A stretch of 64,000 nt of DNA from Caballeronia jiangsuensis (lineage in GTDB: Bacteria > Pseudomonadota > Gammaproteobacteria > Burkholderiales > Burkholderiaceae), in contig JFHF01000038.1 in the NCBI GenBank assembly GCA_000648925.1, positions 1 to 64,000 of the forward strand, read 5' to 3'. The position numbers and the translations under genes were made by a program. Below are positions 1 to 8,817 of this stretch, one piece after another; position 1 is the first letter of the stretch; each line of letters begins with the position of its first letter. The notes under the pieces were generated by a model. The model was not told the DNA's origin. It did not search any database and saw only the letters and a list, made by a program, of their open reading frames with translations.

Positions 1-911
1 CAGCCCGCGCCGACGATTGGCGCAGCCGCCAGCGCCGCATCCCGCGCAATCACGCGCGCGAGATTCGTCTCCAGCGCGCGCAACTGCTCGTGCCGCCAGT
101 TCTGCGCAAAGCGCCGCCATTCGGCATCGCTCGCATCGGCGGCGTCGCGGCCGATCATCCGCGCGATACGCGCGCGGCTCGCGGCCTCCGTCTTCGGCCC
201 GTTGTCGGCGCTCGGATGCTGGTCGTGCTCGGGCCACAGTTCGCCCGTCAGTCGATACACATCCGCTGTCGTCGCGAACCATTCGTTCATCACGCTGCTC
301 GTCTCGCCGCGAAACGCGATGCGATGCGCGACCCCGCACAGCGGCGTGCGCACGATGCCCTGATAGACCAGTTCGCCGCTGATGAGCCGCTCGGCGTCGT
401 TCGCGCCGCGCGCCGCGACACGGCCGCCGACGATCGGAATGATGTCCGTCGTCGTGCTGCCGATATCGATGAGCACCGCGTCCGGCACGCACGTCGCGAC
501 CCATTGCGCGGTCGCGAGCCAGTTCGCCGACGCGACCTTGCGCCAGCCGTCCGCGCACGCCGAGCGCGCGAGCCAGCCGCCCTCGCCGGCGAAGAACATC
601 GTGCGCGGGCCGAGCCGCTGCGCGAGCGTGCGCGTCAACGTGCGCACGCCCTCCGCGCGGTCGGCGAAGAGATCGACCATTTCGCCCGTCATCGTGACGG
701 CGTGACGCGCGGACGCATCGGCGGCGGCGGGCCAGCGCTCGAACATCGCGTCGATCACGCGTTCCAGATGCGGGATGCCCTGCCACAGCGGACACGCCCA
801 TTGCGCGACATCGGCGAGCACGCCCGCGCGCGTCGCCATCGACACCTTGACGTGCGCGCCGCCCACGTCCCAGCCGAACACCGGCGCATCCGCTGATGTC
901 GATGCCGTCAT
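1..911 (-). CDS. H4MPT-linked C1-transfer pathway protein (hydantoinase/oxoprolinase-like), 3' end cut by window
   Basis: I translated this frame by hand because it runs off the left edge. It is open from ATG at 911 for 303 codons. It starts MTASTSADAPVFGWDVGGAH and carries an actin-like phosphate-binding signature (IDIGSTTTDIIPI) plus the segment GANDAERLISGELVYQG. These fit the hydantoinase/oxoprolinase-related family that accompanies tetrahydromethanopterin C1 pathways in methylotrophs; its exact biochemical step is not known to me. Its start overlaps the stop of the upstream ATP-grasp gene by ATGA, so the two are probably one operon. The family assignment rests on motif resemblance and on the fhc genes nearby. 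The C-terminal part lies outside the window. Confidence 0.8.
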   Translation of the reverse strand, partial: MTASTSADAPVFGWDVGGAHVKVSMATRAGVLADVAQWACPLWQGIPHLERVIDAMFERWPAAADASARHAVTMTGEMVDLFADRAEGVRTLTRTLAQRLGPRTMFFAGEGGWLARSACADGWRKVASANWLATAQWVATCVPDAVLIDIGSTTTDIIPIVGGRVAARGANDAERLISGELVYQGIVRTPLCGVAHRIAFRGETSSVMNEWFATTADVYRLTGELWPEHDQHPSADNGPKTEAASRARIARMIGRDAADASDAEWRRFAQNWRHEQLRALETNLARVIARDAALAAAPIVGAG

Positions 912-1963
912 GACGCCGCTCCGCCGCACGCGCGCAGCAAACCGGCGTCGCCGTCGAAACCGGGCACGCGATGCGCCGCGAGCAGTTCCGCCGCGAGATT
1001 CCGGCCGCCGCGCCGGCTCAACTCGGCATACGCGACCGTCAGACGCGGATTCACCTCGATCACGACCGGCCCGCGCTCCGGATGCCACACGACATCGATG
1101 CCCACGAAGCCGCGCAAACCCGGAAACGCTTCTGCGACGCGCAACGCGAGCCGTTCGAGCGCGCGCCCTTGGGGACCATGCCGGTCGATGCGATCGACAT
1201 CGACGCCATCGAACTGCACGATGCGCGCGCGCCGTTCCGATCCCGCCGCATCCGACAAACCGATGCGCTGACGATTGATGCTCACGAGCCGCGACAGCCG
1301 TTCGCGGCAGATCAGCGAAAGACTCAGCGGCTCGCCATCGATCCATTCCTGCAGCACGGGATTGCGGCCCGCTTCCGCGCGCGCCGCGTATTCGTTGCGC
1401 GCGGCGGCGAGGTCGTCGTAGACGTAGGTGTCGAGGCCGCCCGCGCCGTCGTCGGGCTTGACGACCCAGCGCCGCCCGATTCCGGCGGACGCGTTCTCGG
1501 GTTCGAGCGCGGGCGTCGCCGGAATGCTGCGCGCGGCGAGACACGCGGCCGTCGCGCTCTTGCTCGATGCCGCGCGGATCGCTTCCTTCGCGCAGCCGAG
1601 CCAGCGCGCCTGGCCGACCGCATCGTACAGTTTGAGCAGCAGACCGTCGCACTCCGGCGCGACGATGCAGGCATAGTCGTGCTCGCGCGCCACGCGGGCG
1701 ACGAAGCGTATGACCGGCTCGCCGGGCTGCGCGCGCACGTAGCCTTGTGCGTCGTCGAGCTGCTCGAAGCGCGAGCTGGCGACGGTCACTTCGATGTCTG
1801 GCAGCGCGCGCAGATCGGCGGCGATGGCGTCGCGCATCACGCGGCCCTCGACGATCAGCGCGGAGAGATCGGCGAGGCTGCCTGCGCCCGCCGCGTCCGG
1901 ATCGATGCCGCCGCCGGTGAGATACTCGAATACAAAGATCTTGGTCAAAGGAAAGCCATCCAT
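908..1963 (-). CDS. ATP-grasp domain protein of the H4MPT/methanofuran gene cluster (MfnD-like)
   Basis: A 351-residue protein with an N-terminal motif FVFEYLTGGG typical of the ATP-grasp proteins that travel with C1-carrier biosynthesis. It has a nucleotide-binding stretch (RWVVKPDDGAGG) and a metal-binding end of the ATP-grasp fold (VVIEVNPRLTVAY). Relatives include archaeal tyramine-glutamate ligase MfnD, so a ligase role in making methanofuran-like or H4MPT cofactor is likely but inferred. The ATG at 1963 has no clear ribosome site. A TTG at 1948, preceded by GGATGG, gives LTKIFVFEYLTGGG, which matches the usual family start better. The gene is coupled to the downstream hydantoinase-like gene by ATGA overlap. 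Confidence 0.78.
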   Translation of the reverse strand: MDGFPLTKIFVFEYLTGGGIDPDAAGAGSLADLSALIVEGRVMRDAIAADLRALPDIEVTVASSRFEQLDDAQGYVRAQPGEPVIRFVARVAREHDYACIVAPECDGLLLKLYDAVGQARWLGCAKEAIRAASSKSATAACLAARSIPATPALEPENASAGIGRRWVVKPDDGAGGLDTYVYDDLAAARNEYAARAEAGRNPVLQEWIDGEPLSLSLICRERLSRLVSINRQRIGLSDAAGSERRARIVQFDGVDVDRIDRHGPQGRALERLALRVAEAFPGLRGFVGIDVVWHPERGPVVIEVNPRLTVAYAELSRRGGRNLAAELLAAHRVPGFDGDAGLLRACGGAAS

Positions 1964-2696
1964 GCAGGTGATACCCGTTCTCGATCTGCTCGACGGCCAC
2001 GCGGTGCGCGCAGTGCGCGGCGAGCGTTCGCGTTATCGGCCGATCCAGTCCTCGTTGTGCGCCACGAGCGATCCGGTTGCGATCGCCCGTGCACTCGTCG
2101 CCGCGACCGGCGCACGCACGTTGTACGTCGCCGATCTGGGCGCGATCCTGCAGCGCGGCGCGCACGACCATGCGCTCGCCGCGATTTGCGATGCCCTCGG
2201 CGAGGGCTTTCGCATCTGGCTCGACGCGGGCTTCACCGCGTTCGCGCCGATGCGGGCGCTCGTCGAACGTATCGCGCGGCTCGCGCGGTCTGCGTCGCCC
2301 GCGGCGATCGTGCCCGTGTTCGGCACTGAGACGCTCGTCGACATCGGCGCGGTCGCGGAGGCATCGGCTTGCGGTTTCGAGCCTATCCTTTCGCTCGACT
2401 ATCGCGGCGGGCTCGCGCTCGGTTCGCTCCATGCCGAGAGTTCGTGGTGGCCGTCGCGTGTGATCGTGATGACGCTCGATCACGTCGGCGCTTATGCCGG
2501 GCCCGATCTCGATACCTTCGCCTCCGTGCGGGCGCTCGCCGGTGCGCGTGAACTGATCGGCGCAGGCGGTATCCGCAATGACGATGATCTCGCTCGGGCC
2601 GATGACAGCGGCGCACATGCGTGGCTCGTGGCCTCCGCGATTCACGATGGCACCGTGGGTCGGCGCGATGTGCATCGCGGAGCTTTCGGGCTATGA
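1962..2696 (+). CDS. HisA/HisF-like TIM-barrel protein of the C1-cofactor cluster
   Basis: A 244-residue protein that starts MQVIPVLDLLDGHAVRAVRG, resembling the HisA/HisF opening strand and phosphate-site region. Other barrel segments are ARTLYVADLGAI and ELIGAGGIRNDDDL, the second like the C-terminal phosphate-binding loop. It is not in a histidine operon. Its divergent neighbours are H4MPT-type genes, and HisA/HisF-related proteins of unknown detailed role occur in such clusters, so cofactor biosynthesis is the probable role (inference). AAAGGAAAG sits at good distance before ATG 1962. That ATG shares the four-base palindrome CATG (1961-1964) with the possible ATG of the opposite-strand ATP-grasp gene. 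Confidence 0.72.
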   Translation: MQVIPVLDLLDGHAVRAVRGERSRYRPIQSSLCATSDPVAIARALVAATGARTLYVADLGAILQRGAHDHALAAICDALGEGFRIWLDAGFTAFAPMRALVERIARLARSASPAAIVPVFGTETLVDIGAVAEASACGFEPILSLDYRGGLALGSLHAESSWWPSRVIVMTLDHVGAYAGPDLDTFASVRALAGARELIGAGGIRNDDDLARADDSGAHAWLVASAIHDGTVGRRDVHRGAFGL

Positions 2697-2820
2697 ACTC
2701 AATATCTATGCCAAGGGGGGTGGGCTTTGATTGCGCTTGTAATCCTTTGGCAAGCACGTGTTGCATTCAGTGATGCATAGGTGACAGTGTGTTGCATTGC
2801 GGAGCAGTTTTTTTTGGGGT

Positions 2821-3453
2821 TTTTTTTTGGTTTCTCGCCGGATCCCGGTTTCGTGTCGGTCTATTAGCACTGCCCCTGTGCGGGGCGGCAGTCACTTTCT
2901 TTGCTGCTGCAAAGAAAGTAACCAAAGAAACAGCTATCCCCAGCCTAAGCACTTCACACCGGCCGCGGCACAGACGATTGGCTGAATGGCCCGGCAGTAG
3001 CAAGTGCCCTCACAAGCAGACAAGAGCTTGGACCGCGCACGGTCTGACTCATCGCACCACACAACAAACTGGTTCAGCACCAAATAGCTCCGGCCCGCTT
3101 CGCGGCCGATCGGTCATTCGGGTCTGCGCGCGCTTCTTCTTCGGTTTCCCTCGCATACCCAACGGCAGCGCGTAGCGCTGTGCCGAAGCTCTTTCGTGCT
3201 GAACCAGCGCCCTCAAACATTTGGGGCGGCAGACCGTGCGCGAGCCAAGCCCGGTTGGTCCTTCGAGGGCGACACTTAGGCGAGTGCCACGTGCGGCTGG
3301 CAAGCATGGCTAACGTGCGTGTGACCGCGGGCGATGAGAAGCTGCTTTCTTTGGTTACTTTCTTTGCAGCAGCAAAGAAAGTGACCCCCGCCCCGGGGAG
3401 GGGCAGTGCTAATAGACCGACACGCTAACGGGACCCAGCGAAAACCAAAAAAC
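2821..3453. repeat. Composite palindromic intergenic repeat, full copy 1
   Basis: About 630 bp framed by inverted ends of roughly 100 bp (2821-2933 and 3343-3453). Each end holds the hairpin CTTTCTTTGC/GCAAAGAAAG, a CCCC/GGGG hairpin and GTCGGTCTATTAGCAC. Inner inverted pairs continue the symmetry: CTGGTTCAGCAC at 3069 pairs with GTGCTGAACCAG at 3197, and CGCGCACGGTCTG at 3034 pairs with CAGACCGTGCGCG at 3230. The whole unit could therefore fold as one long hairpin. A second full copy and a half copy lie at 40925 and 46535. No transposase is present. Short frames reading VTFFAAAKKVT across the ends are not genes. Confidence 0.88.
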
Positions 3454-3481
3454 GGCATAGACCTTGCTTAGAAGCACGACC

Positions 3482-4744
3482 ATGCCCGAGTCCTCAACAA
3501 CACCGAACCCACAGGCCACAGCAAGAAACCCCTGGACCTGTCCGTTCTGCCCCATGCTATGCGACGACATAACGCTCGCACCCACCGCCGATCGACGGCT
3601 CGAAGCACCGTCCACCGCCTGCCCGCGGCTAAAAGCATCCCTTGCCAGCTACGGTCCGCAAGATGCAAACCGCAAACCCGCGCTCAACGGGCAAGACACC
3701 GACCTCGCGTCGGCGCTCGCTCATGCCACAGCGATCCTGTCGAACGCACATCGGCCGCTCTTCGGCGGCCTCACAACCGACGTGGCCGGCGCCCGCGCGC
3801 TTTATGAACTCGCCGCGCACTGCGGCGCGATCCTCGACCACCTCCACGGCGACACCCTCGCCGACAGCAACCGCGCGCTGCAAGATCGCGGTTCCTTCTT
3901 CACGACGCTCTCCGAAGTGCGCTCGCGCGCCGATCTCGTCATCGTGTTCGCGTGCGAGCCCTCGCGGCGCTATCCGCGCTTCTACGAACGCGCCATCCGC
4001 GAAGGCCGCGACGTAAGCGTCGTATTCGTCGGATGTGACATCGATAAGGCAACCACCGCGCGCGCCGAATCGATCACGCCGAGCACCGATCCCTTCGATA
4101 CGCTCGCGCTCTGGTCCGCGCACGTCGAAGGCGGCCGCCCGATTCCAGTCGCGGAACTCGTCGCGCTGACAGAGCGCATCGCAAAAGCGCAATACACCGC
4201 GTTCATCTACGAGCCTGCGACGCTGCCAACGCAACACGCGGCGCTCGCGATCGAGGCGCTGCAACGCATCGTGAAGGCAATCAACCGCACCGCGCGCGCA
4301 GGCGCACTCGCGCTGACCGGCGACGACGGCGCCGCATCCGTCAATCAGACGATCGCATGGCTCTCGGGCTTCCCGCCGCGCACGCGCGTCGCATACGGCC
4401 TGCCGCTCGATCACGACGCGCATCGCTATCGCACCGAAACGCTCCTGAACCGCGGCGAAATCGATGCGCTGCTCTGGGTATCGAGCTTCGCGCCCGAGCC
4501 GCTGCCCGCATCGCTCGACGACGACGTGCCCGCCATCATCCTCGGCCATCCATCGACGCAAGTGCCCGCGCGCAAAGGCCCGACCGTGTTCATTCCGGTC
4601 GCGACGCCCGGCATCGACAGCGGCGGGCATCTGTTTCGCGTCGATACATCCGTGGTCGCGCAACTCTCCGCCGCGCGCGATATCGCCCTGCCGACCGTCG
4701 CCGCGATCGCCTCGCAACTCACGCAGGCGCGGAGGCCGTCATGA
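3482..4744 (+). CDS. fhcB: Formyltransferase/hydrolase complex subunit B
   Basis: A 420-residue protein related to formylmethanofuran dehydrogenase subunit B. It begins with the cysteine cluster CPFCPMLCDD after a short variable leader. In archaea this subunit carries the molybdopterin site. In bacteria the Fhc complex only hydrolyses the formyl group and makes no use of redox chemistry, so the subunit is structural or degenerate (family knowledge). It is the first gene of the coupled run fhcB-fhcA-fhcD-fhcC. I chose ATG 3482 rather than the upstream in-frame TTG at 3464 because the family start follows directly. Its upstream region is the palindromic repeat, so the promoter must lie within or just after it. 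Confidence 0.92.
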   Translation: MPESSTTPNPQATARNPWTCPFCPMLCDDITLAPTADRRLEAPSTACPRLKASLASYGPQDANRKPALNGQDTDLASALAHATAILSNAHRPLFGGLTTDVAGARALYELAAHCGAILDHLHGDTLADSNRALQDRGSFFTTLSEVRSRADLVIVFACEPSRRYPRFYERAIREGRDVSVVFVGCDIDKATTARAESITPSTDPFDTLALWSAHVEGGRPIPVAELVALTERIAKAQYTAFIYEPATLPTQHAALAIEALQRIVKAINRTARAGALALTGDDGAASVNQTIAWLSGFPPRTRVAYGLPLDHDAHRYRTETLLNRGEIDALLWVSSFAPEPLPASLDDDVPAIILGHPSTQVPARKGPTVFIPVATPGIDSGGHLFRVDTSVVAQLSAARDIALPTVAAIASQLTQARRPS

Positions 4745-6435
4745 GCCTCGCGCGTCTCAAGGGCGGCACGCTCTACGATCCGGCGAACGGCGTGAACGGC
4801 GAGAAGCGCGACATCTATATCCGCGATGGACGCATCGTCGATCACGCGCAAGGAGAAAGCATCGAACACGATTTCGATGCAAGCGGCATGATCGTGATGG
4901 CGGGCGGCATCGACCTGCATTCGCATATTGGCGGCGGCAAGACGAATCTGTCGCGCCTGCTGCTGCCCGAAGATCATCGCGACGATCCGCGCGCCGTGCC
5001 CGATCGCCCGAACGAAGGCCGCTATATGCGTCTGCCTTCGTGCGGCGTGTGCGCGCCGGGCACGCTCGCCGCAGGTTATCGATATGCGGAAATGGGCTAC
5101 ACGGCCGCGTTCGAGCCGGCGATGATCGCGTCGAACGCGCGCCACGCGCATCTGGAAATGGGCGACACGCCGATCATCGATCACGGCGCCTACGTGATGA
5201 TGGGCAACGACGAGCTATTTCTCCAGATGCTCGCCGCGAACGAAGACTTCGAGCGTCTGCGCGATTACGTCGGCTGGACAATCGATTCGAGCAAGGCGCT
5301 CGGCGTGAAGGTCGTGAATCCCGGCGGCATTTCGGCGTTCAAGTTCAATCAGCGCTCGCTCGATGTCGATGAAAAGCACGTGCATTACGGCATCACGCCG
5401 CGCGATGTATTGAAGACGCTCACGCGCGCACTCACCGATCTGCGCGTGCCGCATCCGCTGCATGTTCACGCAAGCAATCTCGGCGTGCCGGGCAATATCG
5501 AATCGACGATCCGGACGATGGACGCAGCCGATGGCCTGCCCATTCATCTGACGCATATCCAGTTTCATAGCTACGGGACCGAAGGCCCGCGCAAGTTCTC
5601 GTCGGGCGCGCGTGCCATTGCCGAAGCGGTGAACGCGCGGCCCAATGTGACGATCGATGTCGGCCAGATCATCTTCGGTCAGACTGTCACGGCATCCGGC
5701 GACACGATGATGCAGTTCAAGAACGCACCGATGGCCCGCCCGCGAAAATGGGTGCTCGGCGATATCGAATGCGATGCGGGCTGCGGCGTCGTGCCGTTCA
5801 AGTATCGCGAACAGAGCTTCGTGAACGCGCTGCAATGGATCATCGGGCTGGAAATCTTTCTGCTCGTCGACGATCCGTGGCGCGTGTCGATGACCACCGA
5901 TCATCCGAACGGCGCGCCCTTCACGAGCTATCCGCACCTGATCCGCCTGCTGATGGACAAGTCCTTTCGCGACGAGCAACTCGACAAGCTCCACGCCGAT
6001 GCGAAGACCGCGAGCGCGCTCGGTGAAATCACGCGCGAATTCTCGCTCTACGACATCGCGATCATCACGCGCGCCGGTCCCGCGAAACTGCTCGGTTTGA
6101 AGGATCGCGGCCATCTCGGCGCGGGCGCGGCGGCGGATATCGCCGTGTATCGCGACGATGCGGACCGCGAGCGCATGTTCACATCGCCCGCATACGTGTT
6201 CAAGGACGGCGAGCTGATCGCGCGCGACGGCACGCTGCTCGCCACGCCCACCGGCGGCATCCACTACGTGAGCCCGGAATACGACCGCGCGATCGAAAAG
6301 CGCGTGCGCGAATATGCGCAGGCGAATCTGGCGACGCGCTTCGAAAACATCGCGATCGGCGACGACGAAATCTGCGCGTGCTGCAACGGCGGGCGGCTCT
6401 TGCCCGTCGCGTGCTTCGCGGCGAGCGGGAGTTGA
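4741..6435 (+). CDS. fhcA: Formyltransferase/hydrolase complex subunit A
   Basis: A 564-residue amidohydrolase-fold protein, the subunit thought to hydrolyse formyl-methanofuran to formate. The metal-binding DLHSHIGGG motif is near residue 60, VHASNLG and HLTHIQFHSYG follow in mid-protein, and DHPNGAPF lies in the C-terminal half, all expected for this family. The start overlaps fhcB by ATGA, implying translational coupling. Together with FhcB, FhcC and FhcD it converts formyl-H4MPT to formate, the last H4MPT-dependent step of formaldehyde oxidation. Confidence 0.95.
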   Translation: MSLARLKGGTLYDPANGVNGEKRDIYIRDGRIVDHAQGESIEHDFDASGMIVMAGGIDLHSHIGGGKTNLSRLLLPEDHRDDPRAVPDRPNEGRYMRLPSCGVCAPGTLAAGYRYAEMGYTAAFEPAMIASNARHAHLEMGDTPIIDHGAYVMMGNDELFLQMLAANEDFERLRDYVGWTIDSSKALGVKVVNPGGISAFKFNQRSLDVDEKHVHYGITPRDVLKTLTRALTDLRVPHPLHVHASNLGVPGNIESTIRTMDAADGLPIHLTHIQFHSYGTEGPRKFSSGARAIAEAVNARPNVTIDVGQIIFGQTVTASGDTMMQFKNAPMARPRKWVLGDIECDAGCGVVPFKYREQSFVNALQWIIGLEIFLLVDDPWRVSMTTDHPNGAPFTSYPHLIRLLMDKSFRDEQLDKLHADAKTASALGEITREFSLYDIAIITRAGPAKLLGLKDRGHLGAGAAADIAVYRDDADRERMFTSPAYVFKDGELIARDGTLLATPTGGIHYVSPEYDRAIEKRVREYAQANLATRFENIAIGDDEICACCNGGRLLPVACFAASGS

Positions 6436-6438
6436 CGC

Positions 6439-7380
6439 ATGCGCATCAACGACACGCAGATCGACGACACATTCGCCGAAGCCTTCCCGATGAAAGCGAC
6501 GCGCCTCGTCATCACCGCGCATACCTCGACGTGGGCGCGCCATGCGGCCAATTCGCTGACGGGCTTCGCCACGTCCGTTATCGATTGCGGCTGCGAGGCG
6601 GGCATCGAACGCGATCTGATGGGCGATGAAACGCCCGATGGCAGGCCGGGCGTCGCGGTGCTGATCTTCGCGATATCGTCGAAGGAATTGGCGAAGCAGA
6701 TCGCGCGGCGCGTCGGGCAATGCGTGCTGACGTGCCCGACGACGGCGGTCTATGGCGGCATCGATCCCGCGACCACGCGCGCGCCGCTCTCCGACAACGC
6801 GCCGCTCGGCGCGGGGCTGCGCTTTTTCGGCGACGGCTGGCAAATATCGAAAGTGCTCGACGGCACGCGATACTGGCGCGTGCCCGTGATGGACGGCGAG
6901 TTCGTCTGCGAGGAATTCACCGCGACCGTGAAAGCGGTCGGCGGCGGCAATCTGCTCTTTCTCGCGCGCGATATCGACAGCGCATTGCATGCCGCCGAAT
7001 CCGCCGTCGCCGCTATGCATCGTTTGCCGAACGTCATCACGCCGTTTCCGGGCGGCGTCGTGCGCTCGGGATCGAAGATCGGCTCGAAGTACGCGGGCGC
7101 GACCGCATCGACGAACGATGCGTTCTGTCCGACGCTGGTCGGCTTGTCGAAGAAGAGCGAGCTGACGCCCGATGTCGCGTGCGTGCTCGAAATCGTGATC
7201 GACGGCTTGACCGACGCCGATGTCGGCGCCGCGATGACGGCCGGCATCGCCGCGGCCACGAAGATCGGCCGCGCGGGCGGCGTGCTGCGCGTTTCCGCGG
7301 GCAACTATGGTGGCAAGCTCGGGCCGTATCACTTCAAGCTGCATGAACTGTCGAAGGACATCGACGGGAGCCGCGCATGA
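6439..7380 (+). CDS. fhcD: Formylmethanofuran:H4MPT N-formyltransferase, complex subunit D
   Basis: A 313-residue protein that starts MRINDTQIDDTFAEAFPMKA, the hallmark opening of archaeal Ftr and bacterial FhcD. The segments AVGGGNLLFLARDID and ITPFPGGVVRSGSKIGSKY are conserved in the family. The enzyme moves the formyl group between H4MPT and the methanofuran-like carrier; in bacteria it works inside the Fhc complex in the oxidative direction. It follows fhcA by three bases and overlaps fhcC by ATGA. Confidence 0.95.
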   Translation: MRINDTQIDDTFAEAFPMKATRLVITAHTSTWARHAANSLTGFATSVIDCGCEAGIERDLMGDETPDGRPGVAVLIFAISSKELAKQIARRVGQCVLTCPTTAVYGGIDPATTRAPLSDNAPLGAGLRFFGDGWQISKVLDGTRYWRVPVMDGEFVCEEFTATVKAVGGGNLLFLARDIDSALHAAESAVAAMHRLPNVITPFPGGVVRSGSKIGSKYAGATASTNDAFCPTLVGLSKKSELTPDVACVLEIVIDGLTDADVGAAMTAGIAAATKIGRAGGVLRVSAGNYGGKLGPYHFKLHELSKDIDGSRA

Positions 7381-8198
7381 ACGCGATCACGTTGCGCGTA
7401 AAAAATGCGCCGGGCTTTCGCGTCGATGGGTCGAAATTGCTGCCTGTCGAACTTGCGGCTGCTTCGCGGACCGAATTGCCGCGCATCGTGCTGCAAGGCG
7501 CGGGCGAAACGTGCGCGCTCGGCGATCTCTTCGATATCGCGCTGATCGAGAACGAAGCGCCGTCGCTCACGATCGAAGGTGATGCGCACTGGCTCGATCG
7601 CATCGGCGCGAACATGACCGAAGGCACGCTCACGGTGCACGGCAACGCAGGCGATTACGCGGGCATAAAGATGTCCGGCGGCGAGTTGCACATACAAGGC
7701 GACGCAGGCGCTTTCGCCGCGTGCGAGATGCAAGGCGGCCGTCTCTCGATTCACGGCGACGCCGGCGATTTCGCCGCGGGCGCGTTGCCCGGCGACATGG
7801 AAGGCATGACGGGCGGCACGCTCACGATTCACGGCAACGCGGGCGCGCGCCTCGCGGACCGCATGCGGCGCGGCACGGTGCTCGTCGCGGGCGATGCGGG
7901 CGATTTCGCGGCGTCGCGGCTGATCGCGGGTTCGGTCTGCATCGGAGGAAAAGTGGGCGCACACTTGGGATACGGCATGCGGCGCGGCACGGTGTTGCTG
8001 ACAAGCGCGCCATCTCGCATTCCGCCGACCTTCACCGAAGGCGGCCGCGGCTTCGACGTGTTCTGGCTGCTGTTCACCCGCATGCTCGCCCGTGAAATCG
8101 CGCCCTTTTCGACATTCGCCGGTCATGTGTTGCCGCGACGCTACGCCGGCGACCTCGCGGTGGATGGACGGGGGGAATTGCTGATCGCCAATTCATAG
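7377..8198 (+). CDS. fhcC: Formyltransferase/hydrolase complex subunit C
   Basis: A 273-residue protein of the FwdC/FmdC family. The middle consists of repeated short beta-helix turns of the type HGNAGDYAG, QGDAGAFAA, HGDAGDFAA and AGDAGDFAA, ending in a MRRGTV turn used twice. This is the right-handed parallel beta-helix scaffold shared with the glutamate-synthase GXGXG domain. It is a structural partner of FhcA, FhcB and FhcD. It is coupled to fhcD by ATGA and followed at short distance by the cytochrome b561 gene. Confidence 0.93.
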   Translation: MNAITLRVKNAPGFRVDGSKLLPVELAAASRTELPRIVLQGAGETCALGDLFDIALIENEAPSLTIEGDAHWLDRIGANMTEGTLTVHGNAGDYAGIKMSGGELHIQGDAGAFAACEMQGGRLSIHGDAGDFAAGALPGDMEGMTGGTLTIHGNAGARLADRMRRGTVLVAGDAGDFAASRLIAGSVCIGGKVGAHLGYGMRRGTVLLTSAPSRIPPTFTEGGRGFDVFWLLFTRMLAREIAPFSTFAGHVLPRRYAGDLAVDGRGELLIANS

Positions 8199-8244
8199 CC
8201 TGGAGATGAACAATGGATTGTTGGCCATTCATAGGAGAGATGCG

Positions 8245-8817
8245 ATGAGCACCGCGCGGACATCCGCGACCTCGCGCGACGGCGGCATCGGTGCCGCGAG
8301 CGAGCGTTACGCACGCCCGATAATCGCGTTGCACTGGCTCATCGCGATCGCGATCATCGCGATGCTGTGCATCGGCTTCTATATGGTCGGCCTGCCGCGC
8401 GGGCTGCCGTTCAAATCGGACCTCGTCAACTTCCACAAGTCGCTTGGAATCACGGTTTTCCTGCTGGTGCTGATCCGCATCCTGGTACGCCTGGCTTATG
8501 GCCGGCCGCCTCTGCCGCCGATGCGAACGTGGCAACGCGCCGCCGCGAGCATTACGCAGGCTCTTTTATATGCAGGCATGGTGGCGATGCCGCTCACCGG
8601 TTATCTCGGCTCGTCGTTCAACAAGTTCGGCACCAAGCTCTGGGGCATCGCACTGCCGCAATGGGGCTGGGACGACAAGCATTTGCGGCAGATCTTTTTC
8701 GGCATCCACGAATATCTCGCGTGGATCATGGCCGCGCTGATCATCCTGCATTTTCTCGGCGCGATGAAGCATCAACTGATCGACCGCGACGGTCTCTTGC
8801 GGAGGATGCTGCCTTGA
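8245..8817 (+). CDS. Cytochrome b561 family membrane protein
   Basis: A 190-residue integral membrane protein with about four hydrophobic helices. Candidate heme-ligand histidines stand in IALHWLIAI, VNFHKSLGI, FGIHEYLAW and ILHFLGAMKH. It matches the bacterial CybB/b561 type, which carries electrons between the quinone pool and a periplasmic partner. The start at 8245 follows AGGAGAG; an in-frame ATG at 8206 gives a longer, less likely start. Its place between fhcC and pqqB suggests a role in electron flow from a PQQ enzyme or other periplasmic dehydrogenase, which is inference only. Confidence 0.85.
   Translation: MSTARTSATSRDGGIGAASERYARPIIALHWLIAIAIIAMLCIGFYMVGLPRGLPFKSDLVNFHKSLGITVFLLVLIRILVRLAYGRPPLPPMRTWQRAAASITQALLYAGMVAMPLTGYLGSSFNKFGTKLWGIALPQWGWDDKHLRQIFFGIHEYLAWIMAALIILHFLGAMKHQLIDRDGLLRRMLP

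Noticed and set aside
2789..3428. Several 60-130-residue frames containing VTFFAAAKKVT or FLCCCKESNQ
   Set aside because: They read through the hairpin ends of the palindromic repeat in different frames and recur at every repeat copy. They are not proteins.
2821..3453. Palindromic repeat as an insertion sequence or CRISPR array
   Set aside because: No transposase frame and no regular spacer-repeat spacing; symmetry is inverted, not direct.
5215..7344. Long minus-strand open frames opposite fhcA/fhcD, and similar ones opposite most genes
   Set aside because: They are Arg/His/Ala-rich, match no family and mirror the third-position GC bias of the real genes on the other strand.
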